From Persicobacter diffluens (GTDB lineage Bacteria > Bacteroidota > Bacteroidia > Cytophagales > Cyclobacteriaceae), in assembly GCF_036244895.1 (NCBI RefSeq), contig NZ_BQKE01000001.1, forward strand, positions 3,162,001 to 3,226,000: a DNA stretch of 64,000 bases. Reading direction: 5' to 3'. Positions 25,861 to 34,402 of this stretch are shown here, piece by piece. A program made the translations under genes and the position numbers. Positions within the stretch are counted from its first letter, which is position 1, and each line of letters opens with the position of its first letter. The notes below the pieces were generated by a model. It had not been told where the DNA came from. It made no database searches and was given only the letters and a program-made list of their open reading frames with translations.

Positions 25861-26283
25861 TTATGCTTCAACGTAATCTCTACGTACAACGAATTTAGTT
25901 CTTACAGGCAATTTCTGTGCCGCTAAACGCATTGACTCTTGCGCTAGTGCTAAAGGTACACCTGTTGATTCAAATAAAATGGTACCTGGCTTGATACAAG
26001 CCACCCAGTATTCCGGAGCACCTTTACCCTTACCCATACGAACCTCTGCAGGCTTCTTAGTAATAGGTTTGTCAGGGAAGATACGGATCCAAACTTTACC
26101 TTCACGTTTCATTGCACGAGTAACCGCAATACGAGCTGCCTCAATCTGACGGCTGGTAATCCAACCTGCCTCAAGAGACTTGATACCGAAGCTACCAAAG
26201 GCAATCTCATGGCCTCTTCCAGCAAGACCTCTAACGCGGCCTTTCTGAACTTTTCTATGTTTTACTCTTCTCGGTTGTAACAT
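25861..26283 (-). CDS. rplP: 50S ribosomal protein L16
   Basis: 140 residues. Binds near the A-site tRNA. RKVQKGRVRGLAGRGHEIAF, GSFGIKSLEAGWITSRQIEA and GKGKGAPEYWVACIKPGTI are characteristic. Confidence 0.98.
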   Translation of the reverse strand: MLQPRRVKHRKVQKGRVRGLAGRGHEIAFGSFGIKSLEAGWITSRQIEAARIAVTRAMKREGKVWIRIFPDKPITKKPAEVRMGKGKGAPEYWVACIKPGTILFESTGVPLALAQESMRLAAQKLPVRTKFVVRRDYVEA

Positions 26284-26311
26284 TTCTAAGCTGTTTTACT
26301 TTCTTATGCGA

Positions 26312-27040
26312 TTACTTTCTTCTGCGACGGCCGCCTTGTTGGTTGTTGTTACCACCATCTTTGCGACGACGTCCACGACGATCGTTATCACCAGCTGGAG
26401 TCAAGTCACGCTTACCGTAAACTTCACCTTTGAAGATCCAAACTTTGATACCGATTTTACCGTAGATCGTATCTGACTCACAGATTGCGTAGTCGATGTC
26501 TGCACGCAATGTGTGCAAAGGAATACGTCCTTCTTTGTACATTTCGGTACGTGCCATCTCAGCACCACCTAAACGACCGCTCAATTTAACTTTGATACCT
26601 TGAGCACCTACACGCATTGCAGAAGCAATCGCTTGCTTCATAGCACGACGGTATGAAATACGAGCACGTAGTTGTTGCGCGATAGAATCACCGATCAATT
26701 TCGCTTCCAATTCAGGACGCTTGATCTCGAAGATGTTGATTTGAACATCTTTAGATGTCAATTTCTTCAACTCTTCTTTAATTCTATCCACTTCTGCACC
26801 ACCTTTACCAATTACAACACCCGGACGGGCAGTGTGGATGGTCAAAGTAATACGCTTCAACGTACGCTCGATCACGATACGGCTGATTCCACCTTTAGGA
26901 ATACGCGCCAATACATATTTTCTGATTTTTTGATCTTCGATCAATTTGTCAGAAAAATCGCGAGAGTTCGCGTACCAGTTAGAGTCCCAGCCTCTTACGA
27001 TACCTAAACGCAGGCCAATTGGATTAACTTTCTGTCCCAT
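26312..27040 (-). CDS. rpsC: 30S ribosomal protein S3
   Basis: 242 residues. KH domain (about 40-110) with the VVIGKGGAEVDRIKEELKKL core, then the S3 C-terminal domain. The last 30 residues are an Arg/Gly/Asn-rich basic tail longer than that of E. coli. It is part of the mRNA entry channel. Confidence 0.98.
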   Translation of the reverse strand: MGQKVNPIGLRLGIVRGWDSNWYANSRDFSDKLIEDQKIRKYVLARIPKGGISRIVIERTLKRITLTIHTARPGVVIGKGGAEVDRIKEELKKLTSKDVQINIFEIKRPELEAKLIGDSIAQQLRARISYRRAMKQAIASAMRVGAQGIKVKLSGRLGGAEMARTEMYKEGRIPLHTLRADIDYAICESDTIYGKIGIKVWIFKGEVYGKRDLTPAGDNDRRGRRRKDGGNNNQQGGRRRRK

Positions 27041-27046
27041 AATTGA

Positions 27047-27409
27047 TTAGTTTTCTTCAGTTTTGGTTGACAATGAATCCACAACAAGCGTCACGTGATT
27101 CGAACGCTTACGAATACGGTGAGCTCGGCCTTGCGGTGCTGGACGCAAACGCTTTAACATACGGGCGCTATCTACGAAGATTTCGCTAACTACTAGGTTT
27201 GCAGTTTCCAAGGACTCACCCTCGTTTGCATTTTCCCAGTTAGCAATCGCAGAAAGCAACAGCTTTTCCAGACGATTCGAAGAATGTCTTGGATCGAATT
27301 TCAAAATATTTAATGCTGTGTCCACGCGCTGACCGCGGATCATATCTGCTACCAAGCGCATTTTACGCGGCGAGGTCGGACAGTTTCTTAGTCTTGCAAC
27401 AGCTTTCAT
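27047..27409 (-). CDS. rplV: 50S ribosomal protein L22
   Basis: 120 residues. NCPTSPRKMRLVADMIRGQR, then the long beta-hairpin segment KRLRPAPQGRAHRIRKRSNH that lines the peptide exit tunnel, the region where macrolide-resistance changes occur. Confidence 0.98.
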   Translation of the reverse strand: MKAVARLRNCPTSPRKMRLVADMIRGQRVDTALNILKFDPRHSSNRLEKLLLSAIANWENANEGESLETANLVVSEIFVDSARMLKRLRPAPQGRAHRIRKRSNHVTLVVDSLSTKTEEN

Positions 27410-27411
27410 AA

Positions 27412-27689
27412 TTATCTCTTGCCCTTGTCTTTTTTATTAATATGACCCTTATAGGTACGAGTAGGAGCAAATTCTCCAAACTTGTGACCTACCATGTTTT
27501 CAGTTACATAAACTGGAATAAATTTATTTCCATTATGAACTGCGAATGTGTGACCTACGAATTCAGGAGAAATCATAGAACGACGAGACCAAGTTTTGAT
27601 CACGGTCTTCTTGCCACCCTCGTTCATGGCATCTACCTTATTAGAAAGGCGGAAGTCAATATAAGGTCCTTTTTTAAGTGATCTTGCCA

Positions 27690-27690
<1 letters not shown>
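27412..27690 (-). CDS. rpsS: 30S ribosomal protein S19
   Basis: 92 residues. MARSLKKGPYIDFRLSNKVD, SRRSMISPEFVGHTFAVHNG and VGHKFGEFAPTRTYKGH are standard. It overlaps the rplB stop by one base. Confidence 0.98.
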
Positions 27691-28514
<824 letters not shown>

Positions 28515-28526
28515 TGTCTAACTTCT

Positions 28527-28814
28527 TTAGATTCCGCTGTAAAAATCAATAACTTCACCTTCTGCAACTTGCACAAACGCCTTTTTATAGCTGTTGCTAC
28601 GACCAGTAATGATCGAAGACTTAGCATAACGTGTGCGTTTTTTGCCCAAGTAGCGTGCTGTACGTACAGCTACAACGTTTACGCCGTACATACGCTCAAC
28701 CTCTTTTCTAATTTCCAATTTGTTGGCGTTAAGGTCTACGATGAAACCATAAACACCACTCTCATTTTGGAAAGAGGCTTTTTCGGTAACCAAAGGTTTC
28801 TTAAGTACACTCAT
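28527..28814 (-). CDS. rplW: 50S ribosomal protein L23
   Basis: 95 residues. Tunnel-exit protein and docking site for trigger factor and SRP. KPLVTEKASFQNESGVYGFI, DLNANKLEIRKEVERMYGV and the KKTRYAKSSIITGRSNSYKK block identify it. Confidence 0.97.
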   Translation of the reverse strand: MSVLKKPLVTEKASFQNESGVYGFIVDLNANKLEIRKEVERMYGVNVVAVRTARYLGKKRTRYAKSSIITGRSNSYKKAFVQVAEGEVIDFYSGI

Positions 28815-28816
28815 GA

Positions 28817-29443
28817 TTAAGCGAATAATTTTTCAATTTTCTCAATAGAACTTTCGAAAAGCACTAGGCTATCTGCGTTCAACACATCATAAGTGTTAAT
28901 TGAAGCTGCATCAGCAACTTTAGCTTTGCGAATGTTACGCGCAGCCAAGTTTACGTTTGCGTTCAAATCACCAGTGACAGCCAATACTTTCTTACCTGAC
29001 AAAGACAATCCGTTCAAAATGTTCACGAACTCCTTAGTCTTAGGCGCATCCATCGCTACATCTTCGATAACGATGATGTCCTGACCTTTGGCCTTGTAAG
29101 AAAGCGCAGACATACGAGCCAAAGCTTTTACTTTTTTGTTCAGCTTAAAGCCGTAGTTACGTGGTTTTGGACCGAAAACTCTACCACCACCAACGAAAAC
29201 AGGAGACTTCAAAGATCCTGCACGTGCAGTACCTGTACCCTTCTGTTTCTTGATTTTTTTAGTAGAACCTGCGATCTCAGCACGTTCTTTAGACTTGTGC
29301 GTACCTTGTCTTTGGTTAGCCAAGTACTGTTTCACGTCCAAGTAGATTGCGTGATCGTTGGGCTCAACAGCGAAGATCGAGTCTTGCAACTCAACTTTTT
29401 TGCCGCTTTCGCTACCGTCAACTTTTAATACCGAAATCTCCAT
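28817..29443 (-). CDS. rplD: 50S ribosomal protein L4
   Basis: 208 residues. The tunnel loop KKIKKQKGTGTARAGSLKSP and VFGPKPRNYGFKLNKKVKAL are present. In E. coli L4 also represses the S10 operon by binding its leader; whether the rplC leader hairpin here plays that part is unknown. Confidence 0.98.
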   Translation of the reverse strand: MEISVLKVDGSESGKKVELQDSIFAVEPNDHAIYLDVKQYLANQRQGTHKSKERAEIAGSTKKIKKQKGTGTARAGSLKSPVFVGGGRVFGPKPRNYGFKLNKKVKALARMSALSYKAKGQDIIVIEDVAMDAPKTKEFVNILNGLSLSGKKVLAVTGDLNANVNLAARNIRKAKVADAASINTYDVLNADSLVLFESSIEKIEKLFA

Positions 29444-29447
29444 TGAA

Positions 29448-30068
29448 TTACTTTTCTAGAATTACAAATGAATTTTTAGCGCCTGGGATAGAACCGCTCA
29501 CTACGATTAGGTTCTTGTCGCCATACACTTTCATAACACGCAAGTTCTGAATCTTTACGCGATCGCCACCCATGCGTCCAGCCATACGAAGACCTTTGAA
29601 TACACGAGATGGGAACGAAGCCGCACCGATAGAACCTGGCGCACGAAGACGGTTATGCTGACCGTGGGTAGCTTGTCCAACCCCACCAAAACCGTGACGT
29701 TTCACAACACCTTGGAAACCTTTACCTTTGGAGGTTCCTACAGCGTCTAGGAAATCACCTTCTGCAAATACTTCCTCTACTCGAATCTCGTTGCCCAATG
29801 CAGCTTCACCTTCGAAGTTGCGGAACTCAACAAGCTTTCTCTTTGGAGTAGTGTTTGCCTTAGCGAAATGCCCTTGCATCGCTTTTGAAGTGTTCTTAGC
29901 TTTCTTATCGCCGAAGCCAAGCTGAACAGCATCATAGCCGTCTGTCTCGACGGTCTTTACTTGTGTTACTACACAAGGACCAACCTCTACTAATGTGCAT
30001 GCGACATTCTGTCCATCGGCACTGTAGATGCTAGTCATTCCGATTTTTTTACCGATAATACCAGACAT
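29448..30068 (-). CDS. rplC: 50S ribosomal protein L3
   Basis: 206 residues. MSGIIGKKIGMTSIYSADGQ, GTSKGKGFQGVVKRHGFGG and GRMGGDRVKIQNLRVM are diagnostic. It is the first gene of the long leftward cluster: rpsJ, which usually precedes it in the same unit, is cut off by a terminator and a new promoter. Confidence 0.98.
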   Translation of the reverse strand: MSGIIGKKIGMTSIYSADGQNVACTLVEVGPCVVTQVKTVETDGYDAVQLGFGDKKAKNTSKAMQGHFAKANTTPKRKLVEFRNFEGEAALGNEIRVEEVFAEGDFLDAVGTSKGKGFQGVVKRHGFGGVGQATHGQHNRLRAPGSIGAASFPSRVFKGLRMAGRMGGDRVKIQNLRVMKVYGDKNLIVVSGSIPGAKNSFVILEK

Positions 30069-30102
30069 ACTAACGTTTTAGTATAAAATAAATTAAAATT
30101 AA

Positions 30103-30121
30103 CGAACGAACACTCGCTCGC
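30103..30121 (-). promoter_or_regulatory. Leader hairpin upstream of rplC
   Basis: On the minus strand GCGAGCGA, GTGT loop, TCGTTCGT forms a 6-8 bp stem with G-U pairs, starting about 10 nt after the predicted transcription start. It is a candidate autoregulatory site for an r-protein of the unit. Confidence 0.45.
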
Positions 30122-30136
30122 CATTCTAAAGGACTG

Positions 30137-30166
30137 CAAAGTTAGGAAATTAATATCAGAAACAAA
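30137..30166 (-). promoter_or_regulatory. Promoter of the rplC-rplQ ribosomal cluster
   Basis: Minus strand TTTG (30166-30163), 18 nt, TAACTTTG (30144-30137), then CA. It leaves a leader of about 60 nt before rplC. Confidence 0.75.
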
Positions 30167-30228
30167 ACATTTTCCGATTTATCACACTGCATCTAACTTA
30201 AAAAAAGCCACTTACAACAATATTAATC

Positions 30229-30245
30229 TTCCAGACCTTTTCAAT
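30229..30245. repeat. 17-nt direct repeat, copy outside the terminator
   Basis: TTCCAGACCTTTTCAAT here is identical to 30406-30422, which forms one arm of the rpsJ terminator. An A7 run and GCC lie just upstream here too, so it looks like a decayed duplicate of that terminator. Confidence 0.65.
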
Positions 30246-30383
30246 CCCCTTGCCATTTAGTCAAAAAGCATGCTGAAAACACGGTTTAAAGATAAATTTT
30301 AAGGATTTTTTCAGAAGACCACCAAATTGCATTTTTCAAATAAAGCGCAACCTTTTTCTCAAGCCTCTTTGCGCAAATGGCAC

Positions 30384-30418
30384 AAAAAAAGGCCTGAAAC
30401 CGAAGTTCCAGACCTTTT
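30384..30418 (-). terminator. Terminator of the rpsL-rpsG-fusA-rpsJ operon
   Basis: Minus-strand stem AAAGGTCTGGAAC/GTTTCAGGCCTTT closed by a TTCG tetraloop with C-G closing pair, followed by T7. Confidence 0.92.
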
Positions 30419-30447
30419 CAATACTTATCGCTCAGGCGATGGGATCA

Positions 30448-30753
30448 TTAAACTTTGATCTCAACATCAACACCTGAAGGCAATTCCAATTTCATCAAAG
30501 CATCTACAGTCTTTGCAGAGTTTGAGTAGATATCTACCAAACGCTTGTAAGTGCAGATTTGGAACTGCTCACGAGATTTCTTGTTTACGTGAGGGGAACG
30601 CAATACAGTGAAACGTTCTTTCTCAGTTGGCAATGGAATTGGGCCGCTTACCACAGCTCCAGTCGCCTTTACCGCCTTTACGATCTTCTCAGAAGACTTG
30701 TCTACCAAGTTGTGATCGTAAGACTTCAATTTTATTCTAATTTTTTGATTCAT
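30448..30753 (-). CDS. rpsJ: 30S ribosomal protein S10 (NusE)
   Basis: 101 residues. Ribosomal head protein that also binds NusB in antitermination. NQKIRIKLKSYDHNLVDKSS, GPIPLPTEKERFTVLRSPHV and the C-terminal LPSGVDVEIKV are typical. It is the last gene of the str unit, 15 nt after fusA. Confidence 0.98.
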   Translation of the reverse strand: MNQKIRIKLKSYDHNLVDKSSEKIVKAVKATGAVVSGPIPLPTEKERFTVLRSPHVNKKSREQFQICTYKRLVDIYSNSAKTVDALMKLELPSGVDVEIKV

Positions 30754-30768
30754 ATCTATCTAACGCTC

Positions 30769-32892
30769 TTATTCTCCTTTCGCTTCTGCGATAATGTCTT
30801 TAGCTAGGTTGTTTGGAACCGGATCATAGTGAGAGAAGGTCAATGATGCAGACGCACGACCAGAAGAAATGGTACGTAGGTCAGTCACATAACCGAACAA
30901 CTCAGACAAAGGTACATCAGCCTTGATAACGGAAGCGTTACCTTTAGTATCCATACCTTTCATGATACCACGACGACGGTTCAAGTCACCTGTTACAGGA
31001 CCAGTGTAATCATCTGGAGTAACAACTTCTACCGCCATGATTGGCTCCAAAATTTGAGGCTTAGCCAATTTGGCTGCCTCACGGAATCCCATACGTGCTG
31101 CCAATTCGAAAGACAAAGAGTCAGAATCGACATCGTGGAAGGAACCGTGGAATAAACGAACTTTGATCGCCTCTACAGGGAAACCAGCCAAAGGACCATT
31201 CACCATAGAAGACTCAAATCCTTTTTGTACAGCAGGGATGAATTCACGAGGAATAGCACCACCTACAATTTCGTTTACAAATTCCAAGCCAACTTTATCA
31301 TCTTCGCGAGGCATCAATTCGAATACGATGTCCGCGAACTTACCACGACCACCAGACTGCTTTTTGTAAACCTCACGGTGTTCAACAGCAGTAGTGATTT
31401 GCTCACGGTAAGCTACTTGAGGAGCACCCTCAGAAACCTCTACCTTGAATTCACGCTTCAAACGATCCAAGATAATCTCCAAGTGCAACTCACCCATACC
31501 ACGCAATACAGTCTGACCAGTTTCCTCATCAGTTTGTACACGCAAGGTTGGATCCTCTTCGATCAATTTACCCAAAGCCATACCTAGTTTATCAACATCA
31601 GCTTGCTTCTTAGGCTCGATAGCGATACCGATTACAGGCTCAGGGAAAGTCATTTCCTCCAAGATGATCGGGTTCTTCTCGTCTACCAAAGAGTCACCAG
31701 TTTTGATATCTTTGAAACCAACACCTGCACAGATGTCACCAGCTTCTACGATATCAATTGGGTTTTGCTTGTTAGAGTGCATCTGCATCAAACGAGAGAT
31801 ACGTTCTTTCTTACCTGTACGCGTATTCAATACATAAGAACCTGCGTTCAATGACCCAGAATACACACGGAAGAAACACAAACGACCTACGAATGGGTCA
31901 GTAGCAATTTTAAATGCCAATGCTGCAAATGGATCCTCTACTGTTGGCTTACGCACAACTTCTTCGTCAGTATCAGGATTAACACCTTCGATAGCAGGAA
32001 GATCTAATGGAGATGGCAAGAATGAACATACAGCATCCAATACTGCTTGTACACCTTTATTCTTAAATGCTGAACCACACATTACAGGCTGCATTGACAT
32101 GTCAATTACAGCTGCACGGATAGCGGCCATCATTTCTTCTTCTGTAATAGAATCAGCGTCTTCGAAGAATTTCTCCAACAACTCCTCATCATACTCGGCT
32201 ACAGCCTCTACCAACTTCTGTCTCCACTCAGCAACTTCATCAACCATATCCTCAGGAACTTCTTGCTCCACATAGGTCATACCCATGTCTTCTTCGTTCC
32301 AGATGATTGCTTTGTTTTTGATCAAGTCAACTACTCCAGTGAAAGTATCTTCAGCTCCGATAGGCAACTGCAATGGAACAGGGTTACCACCTAATTTGTC
32401 GATGATTTCCTGAACAGTTCCCAAGAAGTTAGCACCAGCACGGTCCATTTTGTTCACAAAACAGATACGTGGCACACGGTACTTATCAGCCTGACGCCAT
32501 ACAGTCTCAGACTGAGGCTCAACACCTGAAGAAGCACAGAACAATGCAACAGCACCATCCAATACACGCAATGAACGCTCTACCTCTACAGTAAAGTCAA
32601 CGTGACCTGGAGTATCAATGATGTTAACAGTGTAAGGCTTAGTCAAACCTTTTACGTGTGTACCCTTATCAGTTGGGTAGTGCCACTGCGTTTGAGTTGC
32701 AGCAGAAGTAATGGTGATACCACGCTCTTGCTCTTGCTCCATCCAGTCCATGGTAGCAGCTCCATCGTGTACTTCACCAATTTTGTGAGACAATCCAGTA
32801 TAATAAAGGATACGCTCAGTGGTAGTGGTCTTACCGGCATCGACGTGAGCCATGATACCGATGTTACGCAGGAAAGTTAAATCCTTAGCCAT
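30769..32892 (-). CDS. fusA: Elongation factor G
   Basis: 707 residues, full length. GTPase driving translocation. G1 AHVDAGKTTTTERIL, G2 in ERGITITSAA, G3 DTPGHVDFTVEV, G4 NKMDRAGANF. Domains II-V follow, with the C-terminal GYVTDLRTISSGRASASLTF. The gene order rpsL-rpsG-fusA marks this as the canonical translocase rather than a mitochondrial-type or TetM-like paralogue. Confidence 0.99.
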   Translation of the reverse strand: MAKDLTFLRNIGIMAHVDAGKTTTTERILYYTGLSHKIGEVHDGAATMDWMEQEQERGITITSAATQTQWHYPTDKGTHVKGLTKPYTVNIIDTPGHVDFTVEVERSLRVLDGAVALFCASSGVEPQSETVWRQADKYRVPRICFVNKMDRAGANFLGTVQEIIDKLGGNPVPLQLPIGAEDTFTGVVDLIKNKAIIWNEEDMGMTYVEQEVPEDMVDEVAEWRQKLVEAVAEYDEELLEKFFEDADSITEEEMMAAIRAAVIDMSMQPVMCGSAFKNKGVQAVLDAVCSFLPSPLDLPAIEGVNPDTDEEVVRKPTVEDPFAALAFKIATDPFVGRLCFFRVYSGSLNAGSYVLNTRTGKKERISRLMQMHSNKQNPIDIVEAGDICAGVGFKDIKTGDSLVDEKNPIILEEMTFPEPVIGIAIEPKKQADVDKLGMALGKLIEEDPTLRVQTDEETGQTVLRGMGELHLEIILDRLKREFKVEVSEGAPQVAYREQITTAVEHREVYKKQSGGRGKFADIVFELMPREDDKVGLEFVNEIVGGAIPREFIPAVQKGFESSMVNGPLAGFPVEAIKVRLFHGSFHDVDSDSLSFELAARMGFREAAKLAKPQILEPIMAVEVVTPDDYTGPVTGDLNRRRGIMKGMDTKGNASVIKADVPLSELFGYVTDLRTISSGRASASLTFSHYDPVPNNLAKDIIAEAKGE

Positions 32893-32897
32893 TTGTA

Positions 32898-33365
32898 TTA
32901 GAATCTAAAGTGAGAGAATGCTTTGTTAGCTTCCGCCATGCGGTGTGTATCATCCTTCTTCTTCACCGCTGCGCCTTCGCCTTTGGAAGCAGCAATGATC
33001 TCCCCAGCCAAACGTTCTTTCATGGTTTTCTCACCACGAGAACGTGAATAACGAATCAACCATTTGATTCCCAAATATGATTTACGGCTAGGTCGAACTT
33101 CCATAGGCACTTGGAATGTAGCACCACCCACACGACGAGATTTAACCTCGACAGCTGGCATTACATTATTCAAAGCCTTTTTCCAAACCTCAAGACCGTT
33201 CTCACCTACGCGCTCCTCAACTAAGTCGATGGCGTCATAGAAAATATTATAGGCAATACTCTTCTTCCCGTCTAACATTAAATAGTTAACGAATTTCGTT
33301 ACCAAAGTATCTTGGAACTTTGGATCAGGAAGAATATACCGCTTTTTTGGTTTAGCCTTTCTCAT
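32898..33365 (-). CDS. rpsG: 30S ribosomal protein S7
   Basis: 155 residues. Initiates 30S head assembly and contacts E-site tRNA. MRKAKPKKRYILPDPKFQDT, VGGATFQVPMEVRPSRK and the C-terminal HRMAEANKAFSHFRF are diagnostic. Confidence 0.99.
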   Translation of the reverse strand: MRKAKPKKRYILPDPKFQDTLVTKFVNYLMLDGKKSIAYNIFYDAIDLVEERVGENGLEVWKKALNNVMPAVEVKSRRVGGATFQVPMEVRPSRKSYLGIKWLIRYSRSRGEKTMKERLAGEIIAASKGEGAAVKKKDDTHRMAEANKAFSHFRF

Positions 33366-33401
33366 TGCTTTTTACTACAATAATGTACTTTAATTTTTTA
33401 A

Positions 33402-33782
33402 TTATTTTTTGTCCTTAGGACGTTTAGCACCGTACTTAGAACGTCCCTGAAGACGACCGCTAACACCGGCTGTATCTAAAGCACCGCGAACTACGTGGTA
33501 ACGCACACCAGGAAGATCCTTTACACGACCACCACGGATCAACACGATCGAGTGCTCTTGCAAGTTGTGACCTTCACCACCAATGTAGGCGTTCACCTCT
33601 TTACCGTTAGTCAAACGCACACGAGCTACTTTACGCATCGCTGAGTTTGGTTTCTTTGGAGTAGTCGTGTAAACACGAGTACATACTCCACGACGTTGTG
33701 GACATGAGTCCAAGGCAGGAGATTTTGATTTATCAATCAAGCTTTTTCTGCCCTTGCGTACTAATTGCTGAATAGTAGGCAT
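33402..33782 (-). CDS. rpsL: 30S ribosomal protein S12
   Basis: 126 residues. Decoding-centre protein. TTTPKKPNSAMRKVARVRL retains the wild-type Lys at the streptomycin site, and YIGGEGHNLQEHSIVLIRGG and KDLPGVRYHVVRGALD are intact, so no streptomycin-resistance change is seen. It is the first gene of the str operon. Confidence 0.99.
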   Translation of the reverse strand: MPTIQQLVRKGRKSLIDKSKSPALDSCPQRRGVCTRVYTTTPKKPNSAMRKVARVRLTNGKEVNAYIGGEGHNLQEHSIVLIRGGRVKDLPGVRYHVVRGALDTAGVSGRLQGRSKYGAKRPKDKK

Positions 33783-33811
33783 TTAATGAAATCGTTTAAA
33801 GTATGAAATTA

Positions 33812-33825
33812 CTATTTTAAAATAG
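33812..33825. repeat. Perfect 14-bp palindrome in the rpsL leader
   Basis: CTATTTTAAAATAG is fully self-complementary and lies at or just after the predicted transcription start of the str operon. Confidence 0.5.
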
Positions 33826-33830
33826 GTTTG

Positions 33831-33861
33831 CAAAGGTATTGATAATCACAGACTAATCAAA
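33831..33861 (-). promoter_or_regulatory. Promoter of the str operon
   Basis: Minus strand TTTG (33861-33858), 19 nt, TACCTTTG (33838-33831), then CA. The predicted leader is about 42 nt. Confidence 0.82.
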
Positions 33862-33969
33862 CCCTTTAAACCTTATTTGTCTGAAAGCTTGAAAAAATAA
33901 TTTGGAAGCATACTTTTCAAGCGATCAAATATTGCTTTTTAGGCAAATTCTAACACAAAAACCTGCAGC

Positions 33970-34296
33970 TTAAGCTTCACCTACCGGTCCGCCAAAATTA
34001 TAAGGCCCACCATCTTGCTGACCATTTCGACCGATTGGACCGTGCATGGATTCGTACTTGGCTACATTGTCCTGCAATGCTTGCAATAACCGTACCGCAT
34101 GTTCGGGGGTCAATACCACACGAGATTTTACTTTCGCCTTTGGAACCCCGGGCATGATACGGATAAAATCCAAAACAAATTCACTGTTGGAGTGGGCGAT
34201 CATGGCCAAATTGGCATATACACCTTCCGCCATATCCTCCGGCAGTTCGATATCGATTTTCCCGGCATTTTTTGGGTTTTGATCTTGCTCTTGCAT
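33970..34296 (-). CDS. DUF3467 family protein
   Basis: 108 residues. The central part (KIDIELPEDMAEGVYANLAM, then HSNSEFVLDFIRIMPG and RVVLTPEHAVRLLQALQDNV) matches the DUF3467 pattern often found next to rpoC in Bacteroidota. The C-terminus is Gly/Asn/Pro-rich. No enzymatic motif is visible and the function is unknown. It lies 107 nt after rpoC, beyond the rpoC terminator. Confidence 0.85.
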   Translation of the reverse strand: MQEQDQNPKNAGKIDIELPEDMAEGVYANLAMIAHSNSEFVLDFIRIMPGVPKAKVKSRVVLTPEHAVRLLQALQDNVAKYESMHGPIGRNGQQDGGPYNFGGPVGEA

Positions 34297-34319
34297 AAAA
34301 GTTAAATTTGATGTGGGTA

Positions 34320-34358
34320 TAAAAAAGAATAGACTACCCCCATTTGGAGATAGTCTAT
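34320..34358 (-). terminator. Terminator of rpoBC
   Basis: Minus-strand ATAGACTATCTCC (34358-34346) pairs with GGGGGTAGTCTAT (34341-34329) over 13 bp with G-U pairs around an AAAT loop, followed by TCTTTTTT. Confidence 0.88.
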
Positions 34359-34402
34359 AACTCTTAAATCAATATATTTTGAGTGTTGTACATCACAATG
34401 GA

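Larger units (their letters stand above)
30069..30447. other. Intergenic region rpsJ-rplC
   Basis: 379 bases without a gene. It holds the rpsJ terminator, the rplC promoter and leader, and a 17-nt direct repeat. No credible reading frame or RNA gene is visible in the AT-rich remainder. Confidence 0.7.

Noticed and set aside
30069..30447. Possible small RNA gene between rpsJ and rplC
   Set aside because: The only ordered elements are a terminator, a promoter and a leader hairpin; no independent promoter-terminator pair encloses the rest.
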